Assembly (NCBI GenBank): GCA_035535315.1
Contig: DATLQD010000113.1
Span: 1 to 35,411, forward strand
Direction: 5' to 3'
Length of the DNA: 35,411 nt
Source of the DNA: DASQGA01 sp035535315
Lineage (GTDB): Bacteria; Actinomycetota; Thermoleophilia; Gaiellales; Gaiellaceae
Part shown: positions 1 to 7,670 of the stretch, piece by piece
Layout: each line of letters begins with the position of its first letter
Numbering within the stretch: the first letter of the stretch is position 1
Program-made: the position numbers and the translations under genes
The notes under the pieces: model-generated
Told to the model about the DNA's origin: nothing
The model's database searches: none
What the model saw: only the letters and a program-made list of their open reading frames with translations

Positions 1-68
1 AGATCGAGCCGGTCGTTCCGTAACGTCATGAGGGACAGAAAGACGCTCTCGACCAGGAGGACAAGCAC

Positions 69-734
69 ATGTCCGACCGTTTCGATCGCTTCTTGCCGCT
101 CGCCGGAGTGCTTGCGGGTCTGCTGTTTTTCGCTGGTCTCATCCTGCTGCGGAACGATCCGCCCAGCGAAAGTGCAATGGCCGAGACCTTCTCCTACTGG
201 CAGAACAACCGAGGCCAGCACCAGATCATTGCGCTTCTCCTCACGCCCCTGATGGCGTTCCTGCTCATCTTCTTCGGCGCGGGCTTGCGACGCCGGCTCG
301 AGCGCGGCAGCGGCGACTCCGGCTACGGCACGGTCGCGTTCGGCGGCGTCCTTCTGGCGGCGGCGACCTTCGCGCTGGTTGGGATGCTCGAAGCCGCGAT
401 GACGAATGCAGCACACGAGGGGAATCGCCAGGCTGTCTACACACTCAACCAGCTCCACTCGTACGACTGGCTGGGATGGAATGCCGCCTTCGCAGCCATG
501 CTGCTCGCAACGGGCCTCGGCGCGCGCCGCAATCGGATGCTGCCCGCCCCGCTTGCATGGGCGACGATCGGCATCGGAGCATCGTTGCTCACGCCGCTCG
601 GGTTCTTCGGGTTCATCCTCCTTCCGCTGTGGCTGATCGTGGTGGGCATATGGCTCAGCCGGGGCAAGACCACCTCACCCGAACCGATCGCACGTGCTGG
701 GTCGTCTAGGGCAGATCTCGTCGGAGCCCCGTAG
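69..734 (+). CDS. Multi-pass membrane protein, unknown function
   Basis: A 221-residue protein with about six hydrophobic segments (near residues 9-27, 52-71, 87-107, 132-150, 160-175 and 177-196) and basic stretches between some of them, so an integral membrane protein. The C-terminal tail after about residue 198 is polar. I see no catalytic motif and do not recognise a characterised family; it has the look of small DUF4386-like integral membrane proteins, but that is only resemblance. The ATG is well supported: a perfect AGGAGG lies at 55-60, eight bases upstream. It is monocistronic here and convergent with tatA, with an inverted repeat in the gap. The gene is real with good confidence; its function is unknown. 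Confidence 0.75.
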   Translation: MSDRFDRFLPLAGVLAGLLFFAGLILLRNDPPSESAMAETFSYWQNNRGQHQIIALLLTPLMAFLLIFFGAGLRRRLERGSGDSGYGTVAFGGVLLAAATFALVGMLEAAMTNAAHEGNRQAVYTLNQLHSYDWLGWNAAFAAMLLATGLGARRNRMLPAPLAWATIGIGASLLTPLGFFGFILLPLWLIVVGIWLSRGKTTSPEPIARAGSSRADLVGAP

Positions 735-759
735 TTAGATCTGAAGATGCGGTCGGCGC

Positions 760-789
760 TAGTACGAGAGCACCCGGGTGCTGGTACTA
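760..789. repeat. Imperfect inverted repeat in convergent gap
   Basis: TAGTAC (760-765) pairs with GTACTA (784-789), and AGCACCC (769-775) pairs with GGGTGCT (776-782). The result is a nearly perfect 30-base palindrome. It lies 26 bases past the stop of the upstream membrane-protein gene and points toward the end of tatA. It could be a terminator-like hairpin shared by the convergent genes, or an operator. No T-tract follows on either strand. Confidence 0.4.
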
Positions 790-990
790 CGAGACCACCG
801 GGCGGCTCTAGGTCTGAGGGAGTGTGGGGTACACGCGCGCCTCGCGGGCTAGCTCACCGCCCGTGAGCCTGGCGTAGTTAGTCGTCTGCATAGGTTGAAA
901 CGAGTGTTGACGTGCGCAGCGTTAGCCGGCGGGCTCCTACCAAGGCGCCATCGCTGTATGCACGACCTCAGTCCGCGGACACGACTCTGG

Positions 991-1287
991 TCACTCAGCG
1001 GGGGCTGAGGTACTCTGGCGACGCCGCTCGCGCTCTGCCTCGAGCTCTTGTTCGAGTTCGAGCTCGCGGGCGGTCGGCCCGCCGGGCTGCTCCGCCGGCT
1101 CAAGCTCCCGCGCGGCGTCCTTGCTCATACCGTCGCGGAACTCCTCGGGCGCCTCGGCGAGCGCGTCCTTGAACTCCCGCGAGCTCCGGCCAAGCGAACG
1201 TGCCATGTCAGGCAAGCGCTTGGCGCCGTAGAGGAGCACGATCAGCGCAACGATGATGACCACGCCCCAGAGTCCAACTGCTCCCAT
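991..1287 (-). CDS. tatA: Sec-independent translocase protein TatA/TatE family
   Basis: A 98-residue pore-forming subunit of the twin-arginine translocase, which moves folded proteins across the cytoplasmic membrane. One N-terminal membrane helix (about residues 5-20) is followed by the family hinge and amphipathic helix: YGAKRLPDMARSLG then SREFK, matching the FG..LP...R..G....FK pattern with Tyr in place of Phe. The C-terminal part is an acidic and basic helical tail rich in Glu and Arg. The frame continues upstream, but the start chosen at 1287 has a strong GGGAGGT at about 1295-1301 and puts the membrane helix at the extreme N-terminus as expected. No tatC lies in the window. TatA versus TatB cannot be fully settled; the short length favours TatA/E. 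Confidence 0.88.
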   Translation of the reverse strand: MGAVGLWGVVIIVALIVLLYGAKRLPDMARSLGRSSREFKDALAEAPEEFRDGMSKDAARELEPAEQPGGPTARELELEQELEAERERRRQSTSAPAE

Positions 1288-1301
1288 TCGTGCTACCTCC
1301 C

Positions 1302-1580
1302 GATTTGGACTCGCCCGTGTCGGCGAGCCTCGGTGTGCTGGGTCCAATTCTTTTTCATCGCTTCTCGAAGATGAGGGCGGCCCAGATCGAGCCGAACTAC
1401 AGCGTGAAGATTGGAGCCATCATGATCAAGGTCGTGACGGGTCGTCGAGGTTTCATTCGACGCCACGCCTCGCAGTAGTAAGGACGGGTAGCTGCACCAC
1501 ATTCGACGCAGCCCTGCCGCTCCTCTCCATCCTCTTGGAGAATGGGGAAAATCGCGGCGCCCGTCGCCCCCGAACAAACA
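1302..1580. other. Intergenic stretch without a recognised gene
   Basis: About 280 bases lie between the tatA ribosome-binding site and the tRNA terminator. Short open frames exist on both strands, but none has a convincing start with a ribosome-binding site. On the minus strand one frame reads three Cys in a CxxC...C arrangement near 1465-1495, and its upstream part is only a read-through of the tRNA. It presumably holds the tatA promoter. Confidence 0.4.
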
Positions 1581-1605
1581 AAGGCCCCGCTTAGCAGGGC
1601 CTTTT
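1581..1605 (-). terminator. Rho-independent terminator of tRNA-fMet
   Basis: Immediately 3' of the tRNA on the minus strand, AAGGCCC and GGGGCCTT can pair around a loop of about eight bases, followed by TTTGTTTG. The stem is flanked by A and T runs on both sides, so it may stop transcription in both directions. Confidence 0.8.
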
Positions 1606-1608
1606 CAG

Positions 1609-1682
1609 TAGCGGGGGCAGGATTTGAACCTGCGACCTCCGGGTTATGAGCCCGGCGAGCTACCTGACTGCTCCACCCCGCG
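1609..1682 (-). tRNA. Initiator tRNA-fMet (CAU)
   Basis: Read on the minus strand this 74-nt sequence folds as a cloverleaf. The acceptor arm is CGCGGGG with CCCCGCT plus discriminator A; the anticodon loop is CTCATAA and the T arm GCAGG-TTCAAAT-CCTGC. Initiator hallmarks are visible: position 1 is C opposite U72, so the end is unpaired, and three consecutive G:C pairs (GGG/CCC) close the anticodon stem. The CCA end is not encoded. A possible -10 hexamer TATCCT lies at 1694-1699 on the minus strand, about 12 bases upstream of the 5' end. Confidence 0.96.
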
Positions 1683-1714
1683 TCGCTGCAACCAGGATAC
1701 CAAAGGACGAACGC

Positions 1715-1720
1715 TACGAT
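1715..1720 (+). promoter_or_regulatory. -10 element TACGAT for leaderless gene at 1727
   Basis: TACGAT fits TAnnnT and ends six bases before the GTG at 1727, so transcription would start at or next to the start codon. No -35 box is evident. Confidence 0.5.
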
Positions 1721-1726
1721 GGGTTC

Positions 1727-2050
1727 GTGCCTTGGTGGACCTGGGTTTCTCTCGCTCTCGTTCTCGCCGTGATCGCCGTCACGGCGATCGTCGCCATCGT
1801 GCTCTCGCTTCGCACCTACCGGCTCCTCCGTGAGACACAGAAGGGCCTGCTGGTCGCGCTCGAGGATCTCTCCAGGGACGCCGAGGCGCTGGAGCGCCGT
1901 TTCGAGAAGGCCTCGGAGCGGGCCGCAGAGCTCGAGGCACGGCTCGCCTCGCTCCAGCGCTCGACGGAGAAGCTCGGAGTCCTCAAATGGGCAATGAGCG
2001 ACAGCATCGACGCGGTCAACCGGCTTCGCCACGCGGTCCCGCGCAAGTGA
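1727..2050 (+). CDS. Small single-TM coiled-coil protein upstream of ppx
   Basis: A protein of 107 residues: an aromatic N-terminus (VPWWTW), one membrane helix over about residues 6-27, then a basic stretch and a long, charged, heptad-like helix (to about residue 85) rich in Leu, Glu and Arg. The topology is typical of small membrane-anchored coiled-coil proteins; no enzyme motif is seen. The frame is open further upstream but there runs through the tRNA. I chose GTG 1727 because it starts just before the membrane helix and has a -10 hexamer six bases upstream, as at several leaderless genes here. Its stop overlaps the GTG of the phosphatase gene (GTGA at 2047-2050), so the two are translationally coupled. 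Function unknown. Confidence 0.7.
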   Translation: MPWWTWVSLALVLAVIAVTAIVAIVLSLRTYRLLRETQKGLLVALEDLSRDAEALERRFEKASERAAELEARLASLQRSTEKLGVLKWAMSDSIDAVNRLRHAVPRK

Positions 2051-3006
2051 CCCGGGTCGCTGTCGTCGACATCGGGACGAACTCGACGCGACTGCTCGTC
2101 GCCGAAGTGTGCGGCGACTCCGTCGAGGAGTTCGACCGCCGGCTCGCGATAACGCGCCTCGGAGAAGGCGTGGACTCGCGGCGCAAGCTCCTGCCCGTGG
2201 CCGTCGCTCGCGTCCGAAACGTACTCGTCGACTACCGGCATGTCGCGGACGAGCTCGGGGCCGAGCGAACGCTCGCACTCGCGACCAGCGCTATCCGTGA
2301 CGCGGAAAACGGCGAGGCGTTCCTCGGTGAGCTCGAGTGGAGCTACGGCTTCACGACGCGGCTCCTCTCCGGCGACGAGGAGGCGCTCCTGACCTTTCGC
2401 GGCGTCGCCTCGGGTCGCACGATCGCCGAGTCCACTCTGGTCGTGGACGTCGGCGGCGGCTCTACGGAGCTGATCCTGGGCGGGCCCGAGGGCGTCTCGT
2501 TCCACACGAGCCTCGACCTCGGCTGTGTCCGCCTGACCGAGCGGTTCCTGCATGGAGACCCGCCGAGGGCCGAGGAGCTGGAGGCCTGCGGCGCCCATGT
2601 GCGTGAGCTCCTGCGGGAGACTGTTCCCCCGGAGGTCTGCCCCGCGACCGCGCTCGGCGTCGCGGGCACGGTCACGACCCTCGCCACGCTCGACCTCGGG
2701 CTCGAGGAGGAGGTGCCCGAGCTCGTCCACGGGCACAAGGTCGCCGCCAGTCGGGTCGCCCGGTTCCTGGATGAGCTCGGCGCGCAACCGGTATCGGAGC
2801 TCCGCGAGCTTCCCGGCCTCCACCCGGAGCGGGCGCCCGTGATCGTCGCCGGGGTGGTCGTCGTCCTCGAGATACTCCGCCACTTCGGCCTCGAGGAGCT
2901 CGAGGTCAGCGAGCGGGACCTCATGCACGGCGGCGCACTCGCTGCTGCCGAGCTCTCCGCCCCGGTCGAGGGCGACGCACCTCCTGGCGCCTACACCTGC
3001 TGCTGA
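2047..3006 (+). CDS. Ppx/GppA-family exopolyphosphatase / pppGpp phosphatase
   Basis: A 319-residue member of the ASKHA-fold Ppx/GppA family, which hydrolyses polyphosphate ends or pppGpp. The N-terminal phosphate-1 loop is VVDIGTNSTRLLVAEV, the second nucleotide-binding loop is VDVGGGSTELILGG near residue 140, and an adenosine-type motif VAGTVTTLA lies near 210. The length matches the short single-module actinobacterial Ppx forms (about 300-320 residues), which lack the C-terminal HD-like domain of E. coli Ppx. The start is GTG 2047, overlapping the previous stop and placing the phosphate loop at the N-terminus; the in-frame ATG at 1987 lies inside the upstream gene. Polyphosphate versus pppGpp preference cannot be read from the sequence. 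Confidence 0.92.
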   Translation: MTRVAVVDIGTNSTRLLVAEVCGDSVEEFDRRLAITRLGEGVDSRRKLLPVAVARVRNVLVDYRHVADELGAERTLALATSAIRDAENGEAFLGELEWSYGFTTRLLSGDEEALLTFRGVASGRTIAESTLVVDVGGGSTELILGGPEGVSFHTSLDLGCVRLTERFLHGDPPRAEELEACGAHVRELLRETVPPEVCPATALGVAGTVTTLATLDLGLEEEVPELVHGHKVAASRVARFLDELGAQPVSELRELPGLHPERAPVIVAGVVVVLEILRHFGLEELEVSERDLMHGGALAAAELSAPVEGDAPPGAYTCC

Positions 3007-3032
3007 TAAACGGCCGTCGTCGCCGTGACCGA

Positions 3033-3428
3033 CTAATCCGGGTCGGTCTCGCCCAGCTCGTCGGCTGCCATGCGCCGGATCAGGGGCTCCCGCGGGAGGA
3101 TGCCAAGAAACCGCCCGCCGTCGACGACCGCGAGGCGCTCGAGGTCGTGCTCGGCCATCACACGCAGGGCCTCCTCGAGGCTCTCCTCCGGGCCGATCGT
3201 CAGCACCTCGCCGTCGGCGAGGTCCGCAGCCGTGAGAGAACCGAGGTCTCGCCCCTCCGCGATGGCGGAGACGAGAGTCTCCGGCGTGATGCTTCCGACG
3301 AGCCTCTCGCCGTCGACCACGAGCGCGCTCTCGACGTGCGGATGCGTGAGCAGCTCAGCCACTTGCTGCGGGGTGGCGTCCCCGGGCAGGACCCGCGGGT
3401 CGGAGACGAGGGCTTCGCGGACGATCAT
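3033..3428 (-). CDS. Tandem CBS-domain protein
   Basis: A 131-residue cytoplasmic protein made of two CBS modules, each with the alternating strand/helix pattern and an A-VVD-G...G-ITPE or LAVVDGG-FLGIL signature (about residues 4-62 and 68-125). Bateman pairs of this kind bind adenosine nucleotides or other ligands and regulate partners. Its ATG overlaps the stop of the glutamate dehydrogenase gene (ATGA), so it is the last gene of nfeD-like/gdhA/CBS. That context suggests it may sense energy state for nitrogen or glutamate metabolism; this is inference only. It has no catalytic domain of its own. Convergent with ppx, 26 bases apart. Confidence 0.88.
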   Translation of the reverse strand: MIVREALVSDPRVLPGDATPQQVAELLTHPHVESALVVDGERLVGSITPETLVSAIAEGRDLGSLTAADLADGEVLTIGPEESLEEALRVMAEHDLERLAVVDGGRFLGILPREPLIRRMAADELGETDPD

Positions 3429-4717
3429 GGATAGATGCCGCGTGCGCTGAGAGCGTCGGCGACCTCGCGGATGCTCGTCACGAGCGCTGCCCGGCGGAGC
3501 GATAGGCTCTCTTCCTGCGAGAGCGACCAGACGCGCTCGACCGCGTCGCGCATCAGGTCGCCGAGCCGCGTCCGGATCTCGTCGCGGCCCCAGAAGAGTC
3601 GCTGGATGTCCTGCACCCACTCGAAGTAGGAGACGGCCACGCCGCCCGCGTTCGTGAGGATGTCCGGCAGAACCGGGATCCCGCGGTCGGCCAGGATATC
3701 GTCGGCCTCGAGCGACGTCGGTCCGTTCGCGCCCTCAGCGACAACGCGCGCCTGAACCCGGCCCGCGTTCTCGCCGGTGACCTGGTTCTCGGTCGCAGCT
3801 AGCACCAGCACATCGCAGGGAAGCGCTAGCAACTCGGCGTTCGTCAGGGGCTCCCCGTTCGGATACCCACCGAGGTTTCCGTGCTCGGCGCGCCACCTGT
3901 CCACGTCCTCGAGGTCGAGGCCCTCCTCGCGGTGGACGCCCCCCGCGATGTCCGACACCGCGACCACGCGGGCGTCACGAAGCACGAGCTCGTGCGCGGC
4001 CACGGCGCCGACCTTCCCGTACCCCTGAACGACGCAGGAGGAGCCCGCAAGCTGGAAGCCGAGGAGCTGGAGCGCCTGGTCGACCACCATGACCACGCCG
4101 ATCCCGGTCGCCTCCGGGCGAAGAACCGACCCGCCCACCGAGAGCGGCTTCCCCGTGACGATCCCGGGCACCGCATGCCCGATCTGCATCGAGTACGTGT
4201 CCATCATCCAGGCCATCGTCTGCTCGTCGGTCGCCATGTCGGGAGCGGGGATGTCGCGCTGGGGGCCGATGATTGGCAGGAGCTCTTGCGTGAAGCGCCT
4301 CGTCAGGCGCTCGCGTTCTCCCTCGGAGAAGTCCTTTGGCTGGCAGCGGACGCCGCCCTTTGCGCCCCCGTAGGGAAGGCGGAGGAGCGCGCATTTCCAG
4401 GTCATCCACATCGCGAGGGCTGCGCACTCACCGAGTGTCACCGCCGGGTCGTAACGGATCCCACCCTTCGTCGGCCCGAGGACACTCGAGTGCTGCACCC
4501 GATACCCGGGGAAGATGCCGACCGAGCCGTCGTCACGGTGGACGGGAATGGAGACCGAGAGCGCACGCTCGGGAAACCGGAGCACCTCCGCTGCACCCAC
4601 CGGAACGCCCGCGTGCGAGAGGGCGCCGTCGAGCTGGCCGAGTGCCGTCCGAAAGAGCGGATCGTCGAGCTCGGGCGGCAGCGTCGCCGGAAGCGCTTCT
4701 GCCGCCGTCCTGGCCAC
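3425..4717 (-). CDS. gdhA: Glutamate dehydrogenase (Glu/Leu/Phe/Val family)
   Basis: A 430-residue NAD(P)-dependent glutamate dehydrogenase interconverting glutamate with 2-oxoglutarate and ammonia. The substrate domain shows GPTKGGIRY (residues 81-89), the lysine in MTWKCALL (K108), the catalytic lysine in YGGAKGGV (K120) and the aspartate in IPAPDM (D160). The dinucleotide fold has GYGKVGAVA (232-240). The later NQVTGENA, EGANGPTS and ILTNAGGVAVSYFEWVQ stretches are family signatures. Size fits the small hexameric class. The start is GTG at 4717 with no Shine-Dalgarno but a TAGACT hexamer six bases upstream, so probably leaderless. It follows an nfeD-like gene by nine bases and overlaps a CBS gene downstream. 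Coenzyme preference is not certain. Confidence 0.95.
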   Translation of the reverse strand: MARTAAEALPATLPPELDDPLFRTALGQLDGALSHAGVPVGAAEVLRFPERALSVSIPVHRDDGSVGIFPGYRVQHSSVLGPTKGGIRYDPAVTLGECAALAMWMTWKCALLRLPYGGAKGGVRCQPKDFSEGERERLTRRFTQELLPIIGPQRDIPAPDMATDEQTMAWMMDTYSMQIGHAVPGIVTGKPLSVGGSVLRPEATGIGVVMVVDQALQLLGFQLAGSSCVVQGYGKVGAVAAHELVLRDARVVAVSDIAGGVHREEGLDLEDVDRWRAEHGNLGGYPNGEPLTNAELLALPCDVLVLAATENQVTGENAGRVQARVVAEGANGPTSLEADDILADRGIPVLPDILTNAGGVAVSYFEWVQDIQRLFWGRDEIRTRLGDLMRDAVERVWSLSQEESLSLRRAALVTSIREVADALSARGIYP

Positions 4718-4723
4718 GCCGCG

Positions 4724-4729
4724 AGTCTA
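4724..4729 (-). promoter_or_regulatory. -10 element TAGACT for gdhA
   Basis: On the minus strand TAGACT ends six bases before the gdhA GTG. Its first three bases are also the TAG stop codon of the nfeD-like gene. It would give a leaderless gdhA transcript in addition to read-through from nfeD. Confidence 0.5.
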
Positions 4730-5065
4730 ACTTCCCCGCTCCTGCGGGTGTTTCTCGACAACCAGGGTGAGCCCGTCGCGACCGACCACCTGGACTCGCT
4801 CTCCGATCTCGGCTCCCTGGTCGCAGCGGGCCTCCCAGAGCTCTCCGTCGAGCCTGATCTGGCCCAGGGGGCGGCATTCCCGGACGACCTCCCCCACGCC
4901 TCCGACCAGCGTCTCGGCACCCACCTGGATCCGTCGCCGGCGCGAGAAGCGGATCCAGAAGGACATTTCGGCGAGCTCGACGACCGCGGCCGCCCCGAGG
5001 ACGACAGCGTCCCAGGGGCTATCGAGAACGAAGAGTGCAAGCAGGATCGCCGCCAGGAAGAGCAC
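4727..5065 (-). CDS. NfeD-like membrane protein with C-terminal OB domain
   Basis: About 112 residues: two hydrophobic segments near residues 1-15 and 17-33, then a basic RRRR linker and a beta-rich domain with the NfeD C-terminal pattern (GxxG.v...PlGqirldGElWeA, then IGERVQVVGRDGLTLVVEK). NfeD proteins normally partner with stomatin-like proteins or membrane serine proteases; neither lies nearby. The short form with two TM helices plus the OB fold is common. I chose GTG 5065 because it begins at the first membrane helix and a TACGCT hexamer lies six bases upstream; an upstream ATG at 5167 would add 34 low-complexity residues overlapping the divergent permease. First gene of the set with gdhA. 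Confidence 0.8.
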   Translation of the reverse strand: MLFLAAILLALFVLDSPWDAVVLGAAAVVELAEMSFWIRFSRRRRIQVGAETLVGGVGEVVRECRPLGQIRLDGELWEARCDQGAEIGERVQVVGRDGLTLVVEKHPQERGS

Positions 5066-5071
5066 GCGGCG

Positions 5072-5077
5072 AGCGTA
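5072..5077 (-). promoter_or_regulatory. -10 element TACGCT for nfeD-like gene
   Basis: On the minus strand TACGCT ends six bases before the GTG at 5065, matching the leaderless spacing seen at other starts in the window. Confidence 0.45.
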
Positions 5078-5148
5078 CCGCCGCTTGCCTTTTTCTCCCG
5101 AGGAAGGCGAGAATGGGCGCCGCCAACCTCGTCGGGAGGGAGATGCAC

Positions 5149-6630
5149 ATGGAGGCAGGCTCGGCACCTACCGCACGCGGGTTCGATCACCTGCGAGAGG
5201 GCTCGATCGGGCTCCCGGAGGTTCTCTTCCAGTCGATCACGCACATGGCGCCGGCGGCGGCCGTCGCGTTCTCGATCCTCGTGTCGGTCGGGTTCGCGGG
5301 CCAGGCGCTCCCGCTGGCGGTCCTCCTGGCGATGATCGCGTGTCTCCTCGTCGCGAACTCGATCGGCCAGCTCGCGAAGCACATGCCGTCGGCTGGCGGG
5401 CTCTACACCTACAACTCGCGCGCCCTCGGTAAGCATGCCGGCTTCCTGACCGGCTGGGCGTTCCTGCTCTTCGAGCCGCTGGTCGCGCCGCTCCTCTTCC
5501 TGATCTTCGCCTGGGCGACCGAGGACGTCGTCAAGAACGAGATCGGCTGGGACATCGGCTGGGCGTGGTGGGTCCTCGTCGCCGCGGCAATCGTCTTCTT
5601 CCTCACCTACCGGGACGTGCGCCTCTCGACCCGGGCGGGAGTGGTGCTCGGAATTATCGAGATCACGATCTTCGGCGCGCTGGCGATCTGGATGATCCTC
5701 TCGAACGCCGAGAGCCTCGACCTCCAGGCCTTCAACCCGGCTAACCACAACCCGGATGCCACGAGCGACTTCTCCGGGATCTTCAAGGGGATGATCTTCG
5801 GGATACTGGCCTTCATCGGATTCGAGGCCGCGGCGCCGCTCGGTGAGGAGGCGAAACGCCCGCGTTGGACGATCCCGCGCGCAGTCGTCGGCTCAGCCTT
5901 CCTGATCGGCATCTTCTACGTGCTCTGCTCCTATGCCTGGGTGTACGGCGCCGGGTTCGACAACTTCCTGACCCAGGCAACGGAGAACCCCGACCCGTGG
6001 CGTGCGCTCGGCAAGGTCTTCTGGCATGGAGGCTGGGTGCTGGTCTTCTTCGCCATCATCAACTCGGCGATCGCGAACGCGAACGCGGGCGTCAACGCCG
6101 CCACGCGCGTCCTCTATGCGATGGGACGGAATGGGGCGATGCCCGCCGTACTCGCGCGCACGCACCCAGTGCACAAGACCCCGCACGTCGCGATCATCTT
6201 CAACGTCGTCGGCGGCGTCGTCATTGCGCTTCTGCTCGGCTGGAAGTGGGGACCGCTCCTCGCCTTCGCGACGATCGCGACGGCGATCACGGTCGTCGTG
6301 ATCCTCATCTACATCGCGGTCTGCCTCGGCTCGATCCTCTACTACTACCGCGAGCGGCGGAGCGAGTTCAACCCGCTCCTGCACCTGGTCTTCCCGCTCC
6401 TCGGAGCGACCGCGTTTGCCTTTCCGCTCTACTACCAGTTCAAGGACTGGCCGGACAATCCACTCGGTTACGGGAACTGGATCGCGATCGCGTGGATGGC
6501 GCTCGGTCTGATTGTTCTGTTCGTACTCTCGGCGACGCGACCGCAGGCGCTCGAGAATGCCGACCGGATCTTCGTCGACGACGAAGCGCCGGTGGCGACG
6601 ACGCCCGCCCCCGCTCCGGCCGGGAAGTGA
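5149..6630 (+). CDS. APC-superfamily amino acid/amide permease
   Basis: A 493-residue integral membrane transporter with about 12 hydrophobic helices. The N-terminal region GSIGLPEVLFQSITHMAP and the conserved GGLYTYNSRALGKHAGF and FIGFEAAAPLGEEAKRP segments are typical of APC (amino acid-polyamine-organocation) permeases. The C-terminus is polar and Pro/Ala-rich. I chose ATG 5149, eight bases after GGGAGGG (5134-5140). An in-frame ATG at 5113, preceded by AGGAAGG, would add 12 residues and is a real alternative. The stop is eight bases before a formamidase/acetamidase gene, so the pair probably takes up and hydrolyses a short amide or related nitrogen compound; the actual substrate is not visible in the sequence. 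Confidence 0.9.
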   Translation: MEAGSAPTARGFDHLREGSIGLPEVLFQSITHMAPAAAVAFSILVSVGFAGQALPLAVLLAMIACLLVANSIGQLAKHMPSAGGLYTYNSRALGKHAGFLTGWAFLLFEPLVAPLLFLIFAWATEDVVKNEIGWDIGWAWWVLVAAAIVFFLTYRDVRLSTRAGVVLGIIEITIFGALAIWMILSNAESLDLQAFNPANHNPDATSDFSGIFKGMIFGILAFIGFEAAAPLGEEAKRPRWTIPRAVVGSAFLIGIFYVLCSYAWVYGAGFDNFLTQATENPDPWRALGKVFWHGGWVLVFFAIINSAIANANAGVNAATRVLYAMGRNGAMPAVLARTHPVHKTPHVAIIFNVVGGVVIALLLGWKWGPLLAFATIATAITVVVILIYIAVCLGSILYYYRERRSEFNPLLHLVFPLLGATAFAFPLYYQFKDWPDNPLGYGNWIAIAWMALGLIVLFVLSATRPQALENADRIFVDDEAPVATTPAPAPAGK

Positions 6631-6638
6631 GGTAGACG

Positions 6639-7565
6639 ATGGCCGTTGCGACCGTCGACGAGGTAATCGGGCGCGAGAGCGTCATCTGGGCGTTCGGCCC
6701 CGACATCGAGCCGGTCGTCGAAGTCCAGCCAGGCGCAATCGTCCGCTTCGAGACGAACGACTGTTTCAGCGGCCAGATCCGCTCCGAGGACGACCTCGTC
6801 ACGGGTATCGACATGGACCGGATCAACAGCGCCACCGGCCCCGTCGCCGTCAAGGGGGCAGAGCCGGGCGACTCGCTCGTCGCCGAAATCCTCGAGGTGA
6901 ACCCGATCGAGTGGGGCGTTGCGACGATCATCCCGGGCTACGGGCAGCTGCACGAGCAGGTTCGCTCGCCCGTGACGAAGATCTTCGACGTTAGGGATGG
7001 CTGGATCCAGATGGACGAGCGAATCCGCTTCCCTGCGAGGCCGATGGTGGGGGTGGTTGGAGTCGCGACCGAGGGCGAGACGCTCACGAACGCGCTCCCC
7101 GGCGAGCACGGCGGCAACCTCGACAATCACATGCACGGGCCGGGAGCCCGCATCCTCTTCCCGGTCCGCCAGCCGGGCGGCATGTTCGCGGTCGGCGACA
7201 TGCACGCCTCGATGGGCGACGGCGAGATCTGCGGGACGGGCGTCGAGATCGCCGGCGAGGTGGTCATCCGCTTCGACCTCGTGAAGAGAAAGCAGGGGCG
7301 CTGGCCGATCACCGAGCTGGCCGACCGCTGGGTCGTACACGGCACGCACTTCGAGTTCATGGATGCGTTGCAGCTCGCGTGCGAGGAAGCGGCCCGGATG
7401 CTCGTGGACGAGTGGGACTTCACGATGGAAGACGCTTTCATCTTCCTCTCGGTCGCCTGCGACGTGGGCGTCGCGCAGGCGTGCAAGCCGGGCCCGGGCT
7501 TCGAGACGATCGCGAGAGTCGTGATCCCGAAGATCCCCGCCGTGCCCGGGCCGTTCAGGCTCTGA
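6639..7565 (+). CDS. Acetamidase/formamidase family protein
   Basis: A 308-residue enzyme of the FmdA/AmdA family, which releases ammonia from formamide or short aliphatic amides. The hallmark stretch HGGNLDNHMHGPGARI (near residues 166-181), then VGDMHASMGDGEICGTGVE, matches the family core, with its conserved acidic and His residues. The N-terminal RFETNDCFSGQI and INSATGPVAVKGAEPGDSL segments are also characteristic. The length agrees with the shorter bacterial members. GTGAGGT lies just before the ATG, eight bases after the permease stop, so the two form an operon. It could supply ammonia for the neighbouring divergent glutamate dehydrogenase operon; that link is inferred from position only. 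Confidence 0.92.
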   Translation: MAVATVDEVIGRESVIWAFGPDIEPVVEVQPGAIVRFETNDCFSGQIRSEDDLVTGIDMDRINSATGPVAVKGAEPGDSLVAEILEVNPIEWGVATIIPGYGQLHEQVRSPVTKIFDVRDGWIQMDERIRFPARPMVGVVGVATEGETLTNALPGEHGGNLDNHMHGPGARILFPVRQPGGMFAVGDMHASMGDGEICGTGVEIAGEVVIRFDLVKRKQGRWPITELADRWVVHGTHFEFMDALQLACEEAARMLVDEWDFTMEDAFIFLSVACDVGVAQACKPGPGFETIARVVIPKIPAVPGPFRL

Positions 7566-7670
7566 GGTGCTGTGCCCGGGTGCATCCTCCGGATCGCCCG
7601 CCCCGGTTTCGACGTCGAGACAGTGCTCTCAGCGTCCTCGTGACGGACGCAGATAGCCCGACAAGGTTGA

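Noticed and set aside
1397..2278. A 293-codon minus-strand frame across the tRNA-fMet with Cys residues near its end
   Set aside because: Its middle contains the NPEVAGSNPAPAT-type stretch produced when a tRNA is read as protein, and the rest is antisense to ppx. The last 50 codons with CxxC...C have no start codon or ribosome-binding site of their own.
3881..5335. A 484-codon plus-strand frame opposite gdhA and nfeD
   Set aside because: Antisense shadow typical of high-GC DNA; rich in Arg, His and Pro, with no family motif, while the minus strand carries clear gdhA and nfeD genes.
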